From: Brevibacterium permense
GTDB taxonomy: Bacteria; Actinomycetota; Actinomycetes; Actinomycetales; Brevibacteriaceae
Direction: 5' to 3'
DNA length: 64,000 nucleotides
NCBI RefSeq assembly: GCF_025506275.1
Contig: NZ_QYCP01000089.1
Span: 1-64,000, forward strand
Both the position numbers and the translations under genes were made by a program. Of the stretch, positions 55,680-63,807 are shown piece after piece. Each line of letters opens with the position of its first letter. Position 1 is the first letter of the stretch. The notes below the pieces were generated by a model. It ran no database searches, was not told the DNA's origin, and was given only the letters and a program-made list of their open reading frames with translations.

Positions 55680-55949
55680 TCACTTCCCCGGCCACCACAC
55701 ATCATCCTGCATCAGCCATACGCCGATCACCTGGACCCGACGATCCTTGAGCTCAACGAAGATCGCACCGTCGAATCCGAGGCGGGTCGCCGTACCGTCG
55801 AGCCACACTTCACCGTCACGCTCGAACACGACACGAGCACGCACCCGCATCGGCGGGCGATCCCGGTACGAACCGCGGGCGCCGGCGGCGTTGCGGATCT
55901 TCTGCCAGTAGCGCCACGTCGCAGTACCTTGGTCCTCGTATTCGATCAT
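55680..55949 (-). CDS. hypothetical protein, 89 aa
   Basis: Not recognised. It opens MIEYEDQGTATWRYWQKIRNA and has an RVRARVVFERDGEVWLDG beta-rich middle and an aromatic C-terminus (VWLMQDDVWWPG). Composition is coherent for a small phage or island protein. There is no Shine-Dalgarno; a CATAAT hexamer lies just upstream of the ATG, so the mRNA may be nearly leaderless. The overlapping plus-strand frame (55593-56045) is considered its shadow. Confidence 0.55.
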   Translation of the reverse strand: MIEYEDQGTATWRYWQKIRNAAGARGSYRDRPPMRVRARVVFERDGEVWLDGTATRLGFDGAIFVELKDRRVQVIGVWLMQDDVWWPGK

Positions 55950-56070
55950 ACGTTCTATTATGCGCCGGGTTTCGAGACGAATGGAGAAGAACTATTGAGC
56001 AGACGCGGTCCCCTGCTTAAAGTCTTCTTCCAAGCAGATCTTTGATAAATCCATAGGAGGAGTACGTCTC

Positions 56071-56340
56071 GTGTACACGATGCTCAACAACCAGGAAGCT
56101 TCAAAGTTCGACCTTTACTTGCCGGGCAGGCTGGTCGCTTCGCTGCACTACAAGATCGACGACGAAGCCAACGACGTCATGTTCGTCTACTGTGAAGCGA
56201 TCGAGGACATCGACAAGGATGTCCACTGCCAGGAAATCATGAAACGGGCTCTGGAAGATGCTCGCGGCCGATGGCTGAAGGTGACTGTGACATGCCCGAT
56301 CGCGCTCAAATATATGGAGAAGAACGCGGCTGAGAGCTGA
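56071..56340 (+). CDS. small GNAT-like protein (YjdJ/PF14542-like)
   Basis: 89 residues. The layout GRLVASLHYKIDD, then a helix (IMKRALEDARGRWLKV), then TCPIALKYMEKN resembles short GNAT proteins in which a conserved His sits before the motif; here that position reads YCEAIED, so the fold may be kept without normal activity. GTG 56071 has AGGAGG ten nucleotides upstream; ATG 56080 is the alternative. Found inside the putative integrated element. Confidence 0.55.
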   Translation: MYTMLNNQEASKFDLYLPGRLVASLHYKIDDEANDVMFVYCEAIEDIDKDVHCQEIMKRALEDARGRWLKVTVTCPIALKYMEKNAAES

Positions 56341-56433
56341 TGGGCTTCCCCTTTCCTCCACACATCTTCAAGAAACAGCCATGCTCCGCCCGCCTGGCTG
56401 GGTCTGAGAACATGGGGCAAGCCAAGGCTCAAC

Positions 56434-57168
56434 TCAGAGTTGGATCGGATCTCGGAATCGCCGGACTCGGTCGACCTCCGCGAACCCCAGGCGACGGTAG
56501 ATTCCTTCGCCCTCTGGCGATGCGGTGAGAACAGCGGTATGGGCACCTCGGTCTCTTGCGCATTCGATGCTTGCTTTAGTCATGGCGGCTCCGACACCCT
56601 GCCGCCGATAGTTTTCCACTGTGACCACATGTTCAATAGCGGCGACATCGCCGGCAAGCGCTATCGCACTACAGGCAATGGGCTGACCATGAACGTCTGC
56701 TAACAGATGGACGACTGTACGATCGGGCCCAATACCGAATGGAGCGATCGCACTCAGCAACCGATCACTCGGGCGGCTCCCAGTCCATACGCGAGCCCAC
56801 TCTGCAAGATCAGCTTCGGTCTCAGCGACTCTTACCTGCATCCACGGCTGATAGTAGACGAGGTCAACTGCTGATCGCAGATCTGCCACCATCACAGGTT
56901 CCTCTTCTACGAAGAGAAGACCCCGCTCCTCTAGCTCGCGCTCGATGTTGTACTGAGGGTGGTTCGGCCAAGAATGCCAGAGTGTTGGCAGGCGTCCGAA
57001 CACTTCGATCGTTCCGTCGATGCGCTTTGGAGTCGACCACAGAACCAAGTTGAGCTCTTCATGCTGTGCATTCGTTTTCACCCATGCAACACCAGGTGAT
57101 TGCGACGATTGATGTGCCCTGATCTCATGAGTGCGCATGAGGAGCTCTGGAATATTATGACTTGCCAT
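56434..57168 (-). CDS. GNAT-family N-acetyltransferase
   Basis: 244 residues. A divergent N-terminal half (about 1-110) precedes a GNAT domain with VVTVENYRRQGVGAAMTK as the acetyl-CoA binding motif and EGEGIYRRLGFAEV near the C-terminus. Substrate unknown. The ATG at 57168 lacks an obvious Shine-Dalgarno. It lies in the element with lower GC content than the ribosomal region, consistent with acquisition. Confidence 0.8.
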   Translation of the reverse strand: MASHNIPELLMRTHEIRAHQSSQSPGVAWVKTNAQHEELNLVLWSTPKRIDGTIEVFGRLPTLWHSWPNHPQYNIERELEERGLLFVEEEPVMVADLRSAVDLVYYQPWMQVRVAETEADLAEWARVWTGSRPSDRLLSAIAPFGIGPDRTVVHLLADVHGQPIACSAIALAGDVAAIEHVVTVENYRRQGVGAAMTKASIECARDRGAHTAVLTASPEGEGIYRRLGFAEVDRVRRFRDPIQL

Positions 57169-57290
57169 CAGATGGGTGCCCCTCAGTTACTGCAGATTGC
57201 CGAAGGTAGCTGCCAAGGATTTCAACTAAGCCCTCGACTCCCAGCTACGCTCGCTATAATCGTCGCCCAAGCCTACCGCAGGAGCGAGCC

Positions 57291-57435
57291 ATGGAACTGG
57301 TTCGGTAAGGCAACGACAAGTGCACTCTCCGCAACGGTGCCACGACCGCCTATCGCGTCGCGATCACCGGGGATGTAACCAAAGACGTCAACGTACTCGA
57401 AGTGATTCCAGGCCTACATCTCCAGTTCGAACTAG
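57291..57435 (+). pseudogene. short gene remnant disrupted by insertion sequence
   Basis: TATAAT lies at 57256-57261, and AGGAG nine nucleotides before ATG 57291. The frame reads MELVR, a TAA, and then stays open through GNDKCTLRNGATTAYRV, TGDVTKDVNVLEVIPG and LQFEL until the insertion sequence at 57436. If the insertion and one CTAG copy are removed, it continues about 35 codons on the far side (to 58500). It therefore looks like a gene broken by both a nonsense codon and the insertion. No family recognised. Confidence 0.4.
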
Positions 57436-58406
57436 GGCGTGTCTCCTCTATTGGCCATTCCAGGACTGCCACGGTGGAGGCGTAACTACACAGCAACGAC
57501 ACCGAGTATTCACCGATGAGCGGTGGGCGAGGATCGAACCACTCCTGCCCTCGGACGTCGGAAAGAGAGCCCGTCCGTATGAGAACAACCGTCGAATCGT
57601 CGAAGGAAACGTCTACCGCTACCGGGCCGGTATCGCTTGGCGCGACCTGCCCCGTGAGCAGTTCGGGCCCTGGCAGACGGTATGGAAACGCCACCGCCGC
57701 TACGCCGCCGACGGCACCTGGGACCGAGTGGTGGCCCAGGTGCTTTCCGATGCTGATGCTGCCGGTGACATCGATTGGAATGTCTCCATCGACGGCACCA
57801 TCAACCGTGCTCACCAGCACGCAACGAACACGACGCGCCCTGACCAGGACACAGGGGGCTACATCGAACTACAAGAATCTGCCTGATTCGGAGTGCGAGC
57901 CGGCGGGGCACAGCATCGGTCGTTCGCGTGGTGGGCTGACGACGAAGATCCACCATGCCGTCGACGGTAAAGGTCGACCTTTGGCTGTCGTGGTCACTGG
58001 CGGACAGCGCCATGACGGGGTGATCCTGCCGCAGGTGATGGCTGATATCCGAGTACCGCGGGCTGGTGGTGGTCGTCCCCGCACATGTCCGGACGCCGTT
58101 CTGGCGGATCGAGCTTACGAGTCCAAAGGCAACCGCGAATACCTGCGTTCTCGCGGCATCCGGGCGGTGATCCTGGAGGAGAAAGACCAGATCGCTACAA
58201 GGAAGAAGCGCGGCAGCAAAGGTGGACGACCGCCGGCGTTCGACGCCGGTGTCTCTCGGAGGCGCGATGCCGTTGAGCGTTCGTTTGCCAACGTCAAGCA
58301 GTGGCGAGGGTTAGCGACGAGGTATGACAAGCTCGCCATCACCTATCGAGCAGCCGTCGTGATCAGCGCGATCCTGACATCGCTCCGCCACTAAAGGAGA
58401 CATGCC
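57436..58406 (+). mobile_element. IS5-family (IS427-type) insertion sequence
   Basis: About 971 bp. Terminal inverted repeats are GGCGTGTCTCCTCTA at the left and GGCATGTCTCCTTTAG at the right (read inward). The element is flanked by the 4-bp direct repeat CTAG (57432-57435 and 58407-58410), a target-site duplication typical of this group. It contains one transposase in two frames. Intact ends and matching duplication suggest fairly recent insertion. Confidence 0.88.
57437..58394 (+). CDS. IS5/IS427-type transposase in two overlapping frames
   Basis: The first frame (to the TGA at 57884) gives the N-terminal part with RWARIEPLLP and YRYRAGIAWRDLPREQFGPW and the first catalytic Asp (SIDGTINRAHQH). 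The second frame (overlapping, to 58394) gives RSRGGLTTKIH, the second Asp (VLADRAYESKGNREYLR) and the Glu (RRDAVERSFANVKQWR). The full DDE triad is therefore preserved across frames, as expected for programmed -1 frameshifting. No ATG, GTG or TTG is found at the frame-1 start; the expected place reads GTA, so the copy may be poorly translated. Confidence 0.8.
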
Positions 58407-58600
58407 CTAGCTCCACCCGCCCAGAGGAAGACGGGCGGGTTGCAGGTGACCTGGGAGAAAAGCAGGTGCTCGATTTCAAGCTTCAGTGAACTCTCGCATT
58501 GAGACGACTTGAGACCACACCGAGGATAACGCCGAATGCAGCTTGTACAGCTTCCTAGTAGAGCGAGCACCATCAATTGTCCGACCCGCCATCGCGATGC

Positions 58601-58636
58601 GCGCAGTACGCGCAGTATGCGCAGTATGCGCACATA
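58601..58636. repeat. 4 x 9-bp tandem repeat
   Basis: Four units of GCGCAGTAY (58601, 58610, 58619, and a diverged 58628). It lies in the 321-bp non-coding stretch between the insertion sequence and the glycosyltransferase gene. No gene is seen in that stretch; it should also hold the glycosyltransferase promoter. Confidence 0.75.
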
Positions 58637-58731
58637 ACGATTTCATCAACACTCCTGTGTTGGGCCAGCGATCACGTGGAATACCCGTATGGTTTCGGAA
58701 TCCCCCTCGCAGATCTCCAGTTGGAGAGTGA

Positions 58732-60558
58732 ATGAACCGCACCCCCTCACCCGCGCTTCCTGACCTACCGTTCTACACATTGACCTGGGCAGTGGGTGAA
58801 CAGTATGGCGGCATTACGATGGCTGCGTTGCAGCGCACCTTTTCTTTTGCTGAGATCACGGGCAGGAAGATGGAGTTCCTCACGGTGGATCCGTTGATGG
58901 ATCCGAAGCTCCGCAGGCAGCAGCTGATGAAGGCTGGCCGAATATCGAAGCTAGTGGTCATTCGGAACATGTGGGACGAACTCCGCAAAATGCGCGGGAA
59001 AGACCTCCGCAAACTACGCGGAAATGTTGATGCCCAGCTCGAGGTCGATACTAGCTCACTACTCAATCGAAGTTCCAAAGAACTACTTCTCGACCGAACC
59101 GACGACGATGGAAAGACCTGCGGCACCGACTACTTTCGGTGCAACGGGACTGTGGTGGTGTCCAATCAACGAATGATTGGCAACGACGGGAAACGAGTCC
59201 AACGGTTCACTTTGTTTTCGAAGAGAGGCAAGCAACTCGCACAGTGGTCGAATCTGTCTGAGCTGTACTTCGCATGGCTCGACTTTGTGATCAAAGACAG
59301 GGAGTCGGTTCTCATCTTGGACTCGCCTGGCATTGGCTCGCGCATGCGCTTCTATGAACGTAAGAACGTAGTGAGAGCCCAGGTACTCCACAACTACCAC
59401 CTGGCGGATCCGATCGGAGCGATCGACAGTTCGATCTCGCCCCGGTACAAGAACATCATCGTCAACTCCGACCGGTATGAAGTCATTGGCGTACTCACCG
59501 AAGACCAGCGAAGAGACCTGGACACGACCCAATTGAACCCAGGCAATCTCGCTGTTCTCTCAAACATGTATCAAGGCGAGGTGGTCGAAGATCCCCAGCC
59601 GAGGCCAAAATATGCCGGTGTCCAACTCAGCCGTTTGACCGCGCAGAAACGAATTGACCACACTATCCGGGCTGTAGCGACATCGAACAACGCCACCGTC
59701 GATATCTACGGGTTCGCCTACGATGAGCGTGACGAGCAGAAACTCCACAAACTTATTGAATCTCTGGGTGTCAGTGACAGAGTCCGACTCCAGGGTTATG
59801 ACTCAATGGCTCGGGAGCATTTCAAAGAGGCGTCGTTCAGTCTTTTGCCGAGCCTGTATGAGGGTCAAGGTCTCGTCCTCATCGAAAGCATGGCTGCGGG
59901 GTGCATCCCGATCGCCTATGACATCCGTTACGGGCCGTCTTCCATCATTGACCACGGTGTTAATGGGTTCCTTGTTCCAGGTGGTGATGTTGACGCGCTA
60001 GCAGCCACCATCGACCACGTCACAAGTCTTGACGACGAAACACTGATCCGAATGCGTCGTGCCGGGGTTGCCCGGGCGCGGGAGTACCTGCCCACCAGCA
60101 TGGTGCCGAAATGGGGAGATGTACTGCGGGGCGCTCTCAACGCGAAGCGGAACAGCACGGAGCATGTCGCAACTGCTTCTGCGCTCGAGGCGAAGTCGAC
60201 GGCTGAAGGACTCCGTATTGTTGCTGAGATTGAGGATGGAGACGTTTTGCCCGATTGGGCAGCTATCGCTTGGAAGTCGCGTACTCACGACTTATATGGT
60301 CGCGTGGCCGCCGCGATTAGTTCCCAAGATGGTCGAGTCTCCGTTGAGTCGTTCATTCCGTCGGATCGGTTGCTCAGCTTGCAAGCTAACATTTTTGACT
60401 TCTACGTTGACGCGCGTTTTCTCGGGAAGTTGACCCGTATGCGGATAACAGTTCCAGTGGATAGTGTTCTTGAGGTCAGTGACGCTCTGGCGCCATACGC
60501 GACGATTAGCTCGAACCTCAGCGTCAAGGCTCATGCGCAGGAGGATGCGAAGCTCTGA
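58732..60558 (+). CDS. GT4 glycosyltransferase, TagE/TarM-like (teichoic-acid glycosylation)
   Basis: 608 residues, GT-B fold. The N-terminal region starts with TLTWAVGEQYGGITMAALQR, typical of poly(glycerol-phosphate) alpha-glucosyltransferases. The donor-binding domain has SRLTAQKRIDH near 300, SLLPSLYEGQGLVLIESMAAG (E-x7-E motif) near 378 and HGVNGFLVPGGD near 405. A C-terminal ~130-residue domain follows. GGAGAG precedes the ATG. GC content is lower than in the chromosomal genes (31 of 60 bases in a sample at 58921-58980), and the gene lies between two transposase regions, so it looks like acquired cargo. It would act in the cytosol on teichoic-acid polymer. Confidence 0.82.
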   Translation: MNRTPSPALPDLPFYTLTWAVGEQYGGITMAALQRTFSFAEITGRKMEFLTVDPLMDPKLRRQQLMKAGRISKLVVIRNMWDELRKMRGKDLRKLRGNVDAQLEVDTSSLLNRSSKELLLDRTDDDGKTCGTDYFRCNGTVVVSNQRMIGNDGKRVQRFTLFSKRGKQLAQWSNLSELYFAWLDFVIKDRESVLILDSPGIGSRMRFYERKNVVRAQVLHNYHLADPIGAIDSSISPRYKNIIVNSDRYEVIGVLTEDQRRDLDTTQLNPGNLAVLSNMYQGEVVEDPQPRPKYAGVQLSRLTAQKRIDHTIRAVATSNNATVDIYGFAYDERDEQKLHKLIESLGVSDRVRLQGYDSMAREHFKEASFSLLPSLYEGQGLVLIESMAAGCIPIAYDIRYGPSSIIDHGVNGFLVPGGDVDALAATIDHVTSLDDETLIRMRRAGVARAREYLPTSMVPKWGDVLRGALNAKRNSTEHVATASALEAKSTAEGLRIVAEIEDGDVLPDWAAIAWKSRTHDLYGRVAAAISSQDGRVSVESFIPSDRLLSLQANIFDFYVDARFLGKLTRMRITVPVDSVLEVSDALAPYATISSNLSVKAHAQEDAKL

Positions 60559-60582
60559 ATCGGACCGTAAGCCGAACTAGAA

Positions 60583-60615
60583 AATGGCCCCACCGCGATT
60601 GGCGGTGGGGCCATT
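60583..60615 (+). terminator. terminator after the glycosyltransferase gene
   Basis: 14-bp perfect stem (60583-60596 with 60602-60615), loop GATTG, followed by CTTG. It is 24 nt beyond the stop. Confidence 0.85.
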
Positions 60616-60720
60616 CTTGACCTAGTACGGGTTATAGGCAAAAAGTGTGTACGGGATGGGCCTCGTTCCCAACAAGCGGTAGGACACGGACAGGTCGAAC
60701 ATGCTCTGGAGGCATGTTCA

Positions 60721-61355
60721 GTGTCCAATCCCAGGAATCACCCCGTCTGTGGTGTATGCGCCTACAAACTCGTCAAGAACGGCACGACCAGTTCCGGTCG
60801 CACACGATGGCGATGCAAACACTGTGGTGCTTCAACCACCCAGTCCAGGCCCGACACGACGAGAAAGGCCGACTTCGCCCGACACATCGCATGGCTGACC
60901 AGTCCTCAACTACGCGGTGACTTCGCCCCGCAGCACTCGCACCTTCACCCGCCGCACCCAATGGTGCTGGAACGTCCAACCAGCTCCACCGCGCAACGGC
61001 GGGATCCACGACCAGATCATGCTCGATGGCACCTACTTCAACGGCTGGTGCGTCCTCATCACCCACACCGAAACCCACGTCATCGACTGGCAATGGTGCG
61101 ACCGCGAGAACACCGCGTCCTGGACAGCACTGCTGACCCGTATCCCAGCCCCGACAGTCGCGATCATCGACGGCACCCCCCCCTCAACGCCACAGTGAAG
61201 CAGCAGTGGCCTGACACGCGCATCCAACGCTGCTATTTCCATATCCGTCAGGCCGGGCACAAGCACTTAACCCGGCGCCCACGCCTGCCAGCGAACCGGG
61301 ATCTGCTCCATCTGTACACGGCCCTGCCGACGATCCGGGACTCCCACTGGGCCAG
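60721..61355 (+). pseudogene. IS1249-like transposase, frameshifted and truncated
   Basis: GTG 60721 opens a zinc-ribbon N-terminus (CGVCAYKL, RWRCKHCGAST). Homology then moves to a second frame (TRRTQWCWNVQ, QIMLDGTYFNGWCVLIT, HVIDWQWCDREN, IIDGT) and returns to the first after a run of eight C at 61176-61183 (NATVKQQWPDTRIQRCYFHIRQAG). It ends near 61355, where phage terminase sequence begins on the other strand. At least two frameshifts and a missing C-terminal half make it inactive. Confidence 0.75.
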
Positions 61356-62141
61356 GGTGCGTCCTCGGGCGGAGATCATGAACTCGCCGGGTTCACGGTC
61401 GAGAATGTCGGTCTCGCCCTGTTCTGGACGGTGGTCTGCTTGGGCGGGAATGTTGAGGAAGTCCCAGTCGGTGTCGGCTTCCGCGAGGAGGCGGCCAGCG
61501 AGGTCGTCGGCGTGCCACCGGGTGAGGATGATGATGACGGGTGCGCCGGGCGCGAGGCGGGACAAGGCGACGTCGGTCCACCATTCCCACGTTTTTTCGC
61601 GGATGGCGGGGCTGTCGGCTTGTTCGCGGCCTTTGATGGGGTCGTCGATGAGGAGGAGGTCGACTGGGCGGCCGGTCATAGCGCCGCCGACACCGGTGGA
61701 GAACATGCCGCCGTCGTGGCCGATGAGCTGCCATTCGCGTTGTGCTGACACGTCGTCGCGAATGGTGAGGCCGATGTCGGGGTTTTGGCGGATGTCGTCG
61801 CGGACTGCGCGGCCCCAGCGTTCGGCGATGCGGGCTTCGTAGGAGGCCATGGCGATGCGCAGGTCACGGTTTTGGGTGAGTGCCCAGAGTGGGAATCGGC
61901 GTGATGCGCGTTGGCTTTTGCCTTCCTGGGGTGGCATGGAGATGATGAGCCGCGAGTCTGGGGTGTTGAATGCTTCGACGAGTTTTTGGTCGATGAGTTC
62001 GAGTGCTGGGGTTTGTTTGGTGCGGTGGTCGAGGTGTTGTGCCATGGCGCCGGGGGTGTCCCAGACGGGTGTGTCGTCGGCGTTGTTGGCGTTGTGTGCT
62101 TCGAGTTTGTCTGCGAGCGCCGTCATCCAGTCGACGCTCAT
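61248..62141 (-). CDS. phage terminase large subunit, C-terminally truncated
   Basis: The packaging ATPase part is present: SMPPQEGKSQ (Walker A-like) near 70, LLLIDDP (Walker B) near 165 and ILTRWHADDLAG (coupling motif) near 206. Recognisable terminase sequence ends at FMISARGRTLAQWESR (about 61340). The remaining ~30 codons come from the adjoining transposase remnant in antisense. The nuclease domain (normally another ~200 residues) is lost, so it cannot package DNA. ATG 62141 starts MSVDWMTALADKLEAHN. Confidence 0.8.
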   Translation of the reverse strand: MSVDWMTALADKLEAHNANNADDTPVWDTPGAMAQHLDHRTKQTPALELIDQKLVEAFNTPDSRLIISMPPQEGKSQRASRRFPLWALTQNRDLRIAMASYEARIAERWGRAVRDDIRQNPDIGLTIRDDVSAQREWQLIGHDGGMFSTGVGGAMTGRPVDLLLIDDPIKGREQADSPAIREKTWEWWTDVALSRLAPGAPVIIILTRWHADDLAGRLLAEADTDWDFLNIPAQADHRPEQGETDILDREPGEFMISARGRTLAQWESRIVGRAVYRWSRSRFAGRRGRRVKCLCPA

Positions 62142-62202
62142 TGGTGCCTCCTCCTACGTTGGAAACATTCCGCAACGTAAACTCACGCAATAAACTGGCG
62201 AA

Positions 62203-62505
62203 ATGGTCGATGAGCGACATGTTGATGACTGCACGGACGAAAAGCTGATGGAATCAGTGGTGCGACCGGCAGTCGAGCGCATCTTCAAACCCGGTGAGAT
62301 CGACGATGCACGGCTGGTCCCAGATTCCATCGAACCGCGCAATTTGGTTTATCGAATTACTGTCGGTGACGAGGAGTTCGAGCCTCGGGTTCGTGAGCAC
62401 GAGTTCGATCACACAGTTGAGTTTGTCGCGCAGCAGTTCTTTGACGATCTTCAGGACTATGTCGCTGAGTCTTCGTTCGCGTGGGGCGAGCTACGGGGCG
62501 AGTAA
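62203..62505 (+). CDS. hypothetical protein, 100 aa
   Basis: Unrecognised acidic protein (MVDERHVDDCTDEKLMESVV, EHEFDHTVEFVAQQFFDDLQDY), predicted mostly helical. It is divergent from the terminase gene with 61 bp between. No clear Shine-Dalgarno; the codon pattern and acidic composition look protein-like. Orientation opposite to the phage genes suggests an independent regulatory or moron gene. Confidence 0.5.
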   Translation: MVDERHVDDCTDEKLMESVVRPAVERIFKPGEIDDARLVPDSIEPRNLVYRITVGDEEFEPRVREHEFDHTVEFVAQQFFDDLQDYVAESSFAWGELRGE

Positions 62506-62783
62506 GCCACGTCTTCTAGTCAACGGACACGGCGCACTTCCATGAAGTTGATGCCGGTTTTGGGTGCGAGTTCCGGCAACTCGGCAACCGCAACGACCAT
62601 CGGTAGCGAACGCCCGGCAGCTGGGGTTGGTTTGAGTGCCCCTCGGAGCCAGCAGCAACGCGTCTTCAACAAGGGGCGTGGGGTCGCATTCCGCGGGTAG
62701 AAAAGTGACGAAACACCCCGGGAATGCGAAAGATGGACCGGTGCCCGTAGACACTTCGACCCATCTACCGCATAGCTAATCCC
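62506..62783. other. gene-poor stretch in the element
   Basis: 278 bp between two hypothetical genes. A minus-strand open frame covers most of it, but its composition (Arg/Pro/Cys) and lack of a ribosome-binding site do not support a gene. No tRNA, hairpin terminator or repeat was recognised. Confidence 0.5.
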
Positions 62784-63554
62784 CTAACTTGCTTTTTGTC
62801 CAGATCGACATCCCGACTGTTGGTTGCGGGTGAGGACTTCTTCGAACCGGAATAGGAGGGGTGATTTCGGTCCGGGCCCTTTTCGTCCGACGGGGTGGAG
62901 TCCTTCGTACTGGCCGAGGGTGCCGGTGGTTCGGTTGCGGTTGTCGACTTCGAGGAGTTTGAGGATCTGTTTCGCCGTGGTTTTGATGCCGTGGACTTGG
63001 GTGAGGACGAGGGCGCATTCTTTGGCGGTGAGGTCGACGTCGGCGATGCCGGCTTTGAGTTTGTCTTGGCCTTCTTGTGGGGTGTAGGTGGTGCCGTCGA
63101 TGATGACGCTGGCTTGGTCGTGGCGGGCGTAGACGGGGTGTCCGTTGTGCCAGCCGCAGAAGCGTCGGTCGTCGATGTGTCGGTTGAGTTCATCGTGGAT
63201 GGCCCGCATGTCGTTGCCCACTTCGGTGATGAAGTCGTCGAATGCTGGGTGGTGGGCCATCCAGTCGGCGTACCCGTAGATCCAGGCGGCGATGGCTGTG
63301 GTTTCGTCTCGGCCCGAATATTCATGGTGGCCTTCTTCGACGATGAGGAGCGCCCAGGAAGTGAGGGTCTGTTTGAGGTTATCGCGGGCGATGACCATGT
63401 TGTCGGTCATGGGTGCTTTGGATGCCGCGGCTCCTCCCCCGCCTTCAGACCCGCCGCAGGTGGGGACGGGCGCTGCAGGTTCGATGGTTTCGATGAGGTC
63501 TGAAATTTGGTCGCAGAGGTTCCGGATCTGCTGAGCTGGGGATGGGTCAGTCAC
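62784..63554 (-). CDS. phage-type hypothetical protein with HTH-like C-terminus
   Basis: 256 residues. A helical N-terminus (QQIRNLCDQISDLIETIEP), a helical central domain (GRDETTAIAAWIYGYADWMAHHP), a CGWHNGHPVYARHD segment and a C-terminal region (TAKECALVLTQVHGIKTTAKQI) resembling a helix-turn-helix. Similar proteins occur upstream of terminase genes in actinobacterial prophages as far as I recall. Overlaps of 8 nt with the upstream small gene indicate one operon. Function unknown; DNA binding is possible. Confidence 0.65.
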   Translation of the reverse strand: MTDPSPAQQIRNLCDQISDLIETIEPAAPVPTCGGSEGGGGAAASKAPMTDNMVIARDNLKQTLTSWALLIVEEGHHEYSGRDETTAIAAWIYGYADWMAHHPAFDDFITEVGNDMRAIHDELNRHIDDRRFCGWHNGHPVYARHDQASVIIDGTTYTPQEGQDKLKAGIADVDLTAKECALVLTQVHGIKTTAKQILKLLEVDNRNRTTGTLGQYEGLHPVGRKGPGPKSPLLFRFEEVLTRNQQSGCRSGQKAS

Positions 63555-63807
63555 GTGGCCTCCATTCGACCGCCAGGGTGGCGCAGATGGTTCCGGCGGT
63601 GTGGGTGATGGTGAAGTCTGCGATGCGGCCGATGGTGATGCTGGGTGCTTCGCCGAACATTATCTGTTCTTCGACGACTTCACGTTCGTATCGGATACCG
63701 GTGACTTTGACACCCGTGTGGGCGCGCTCATCTTCGCGCACGTCCACCTTCGTTCCGACTGTGGATAGTGGCATGGAGTCGATCGGCAGCCACGGGTTAT
63801 CGGTCAT
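63547..63807 (-). CDS. phage-type small hypothetical protein, 86 aa
   Basis: Unrecognised 86-residue protein (MTDNPWLPIDSMPLSTVG, VKVTGIRYEREVVEEQ, GRIADFTITHTAGTI), probably beta-rich. It overlaps the next gene by 8 nt, and its ATG overlaps the stop of the upstream gene (ATGA). Tight packing is typical of phage operons. Confidence 0.6.
   Translation of the reverse strand: MTDNPWLPIDSMPLSTVGTKVDVREDERAHTGVKVTGIRYEREVVEEQIMFGEAPSITIGRIADFTITHTAGTICATLAVEWRPRD

Noticed and set aside
55593-56045. 150-codon plus-strand protein
   Set aside because: It is mostly antisense to the more coherent 89-residue minus-strand gene, and its sequence has no recognisable feature.
61393-61748. Small frames on both strands inside the terminase gene
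   Set aside because: They are shadows of the terminase, whose ATPase motifs fix the coding frame.
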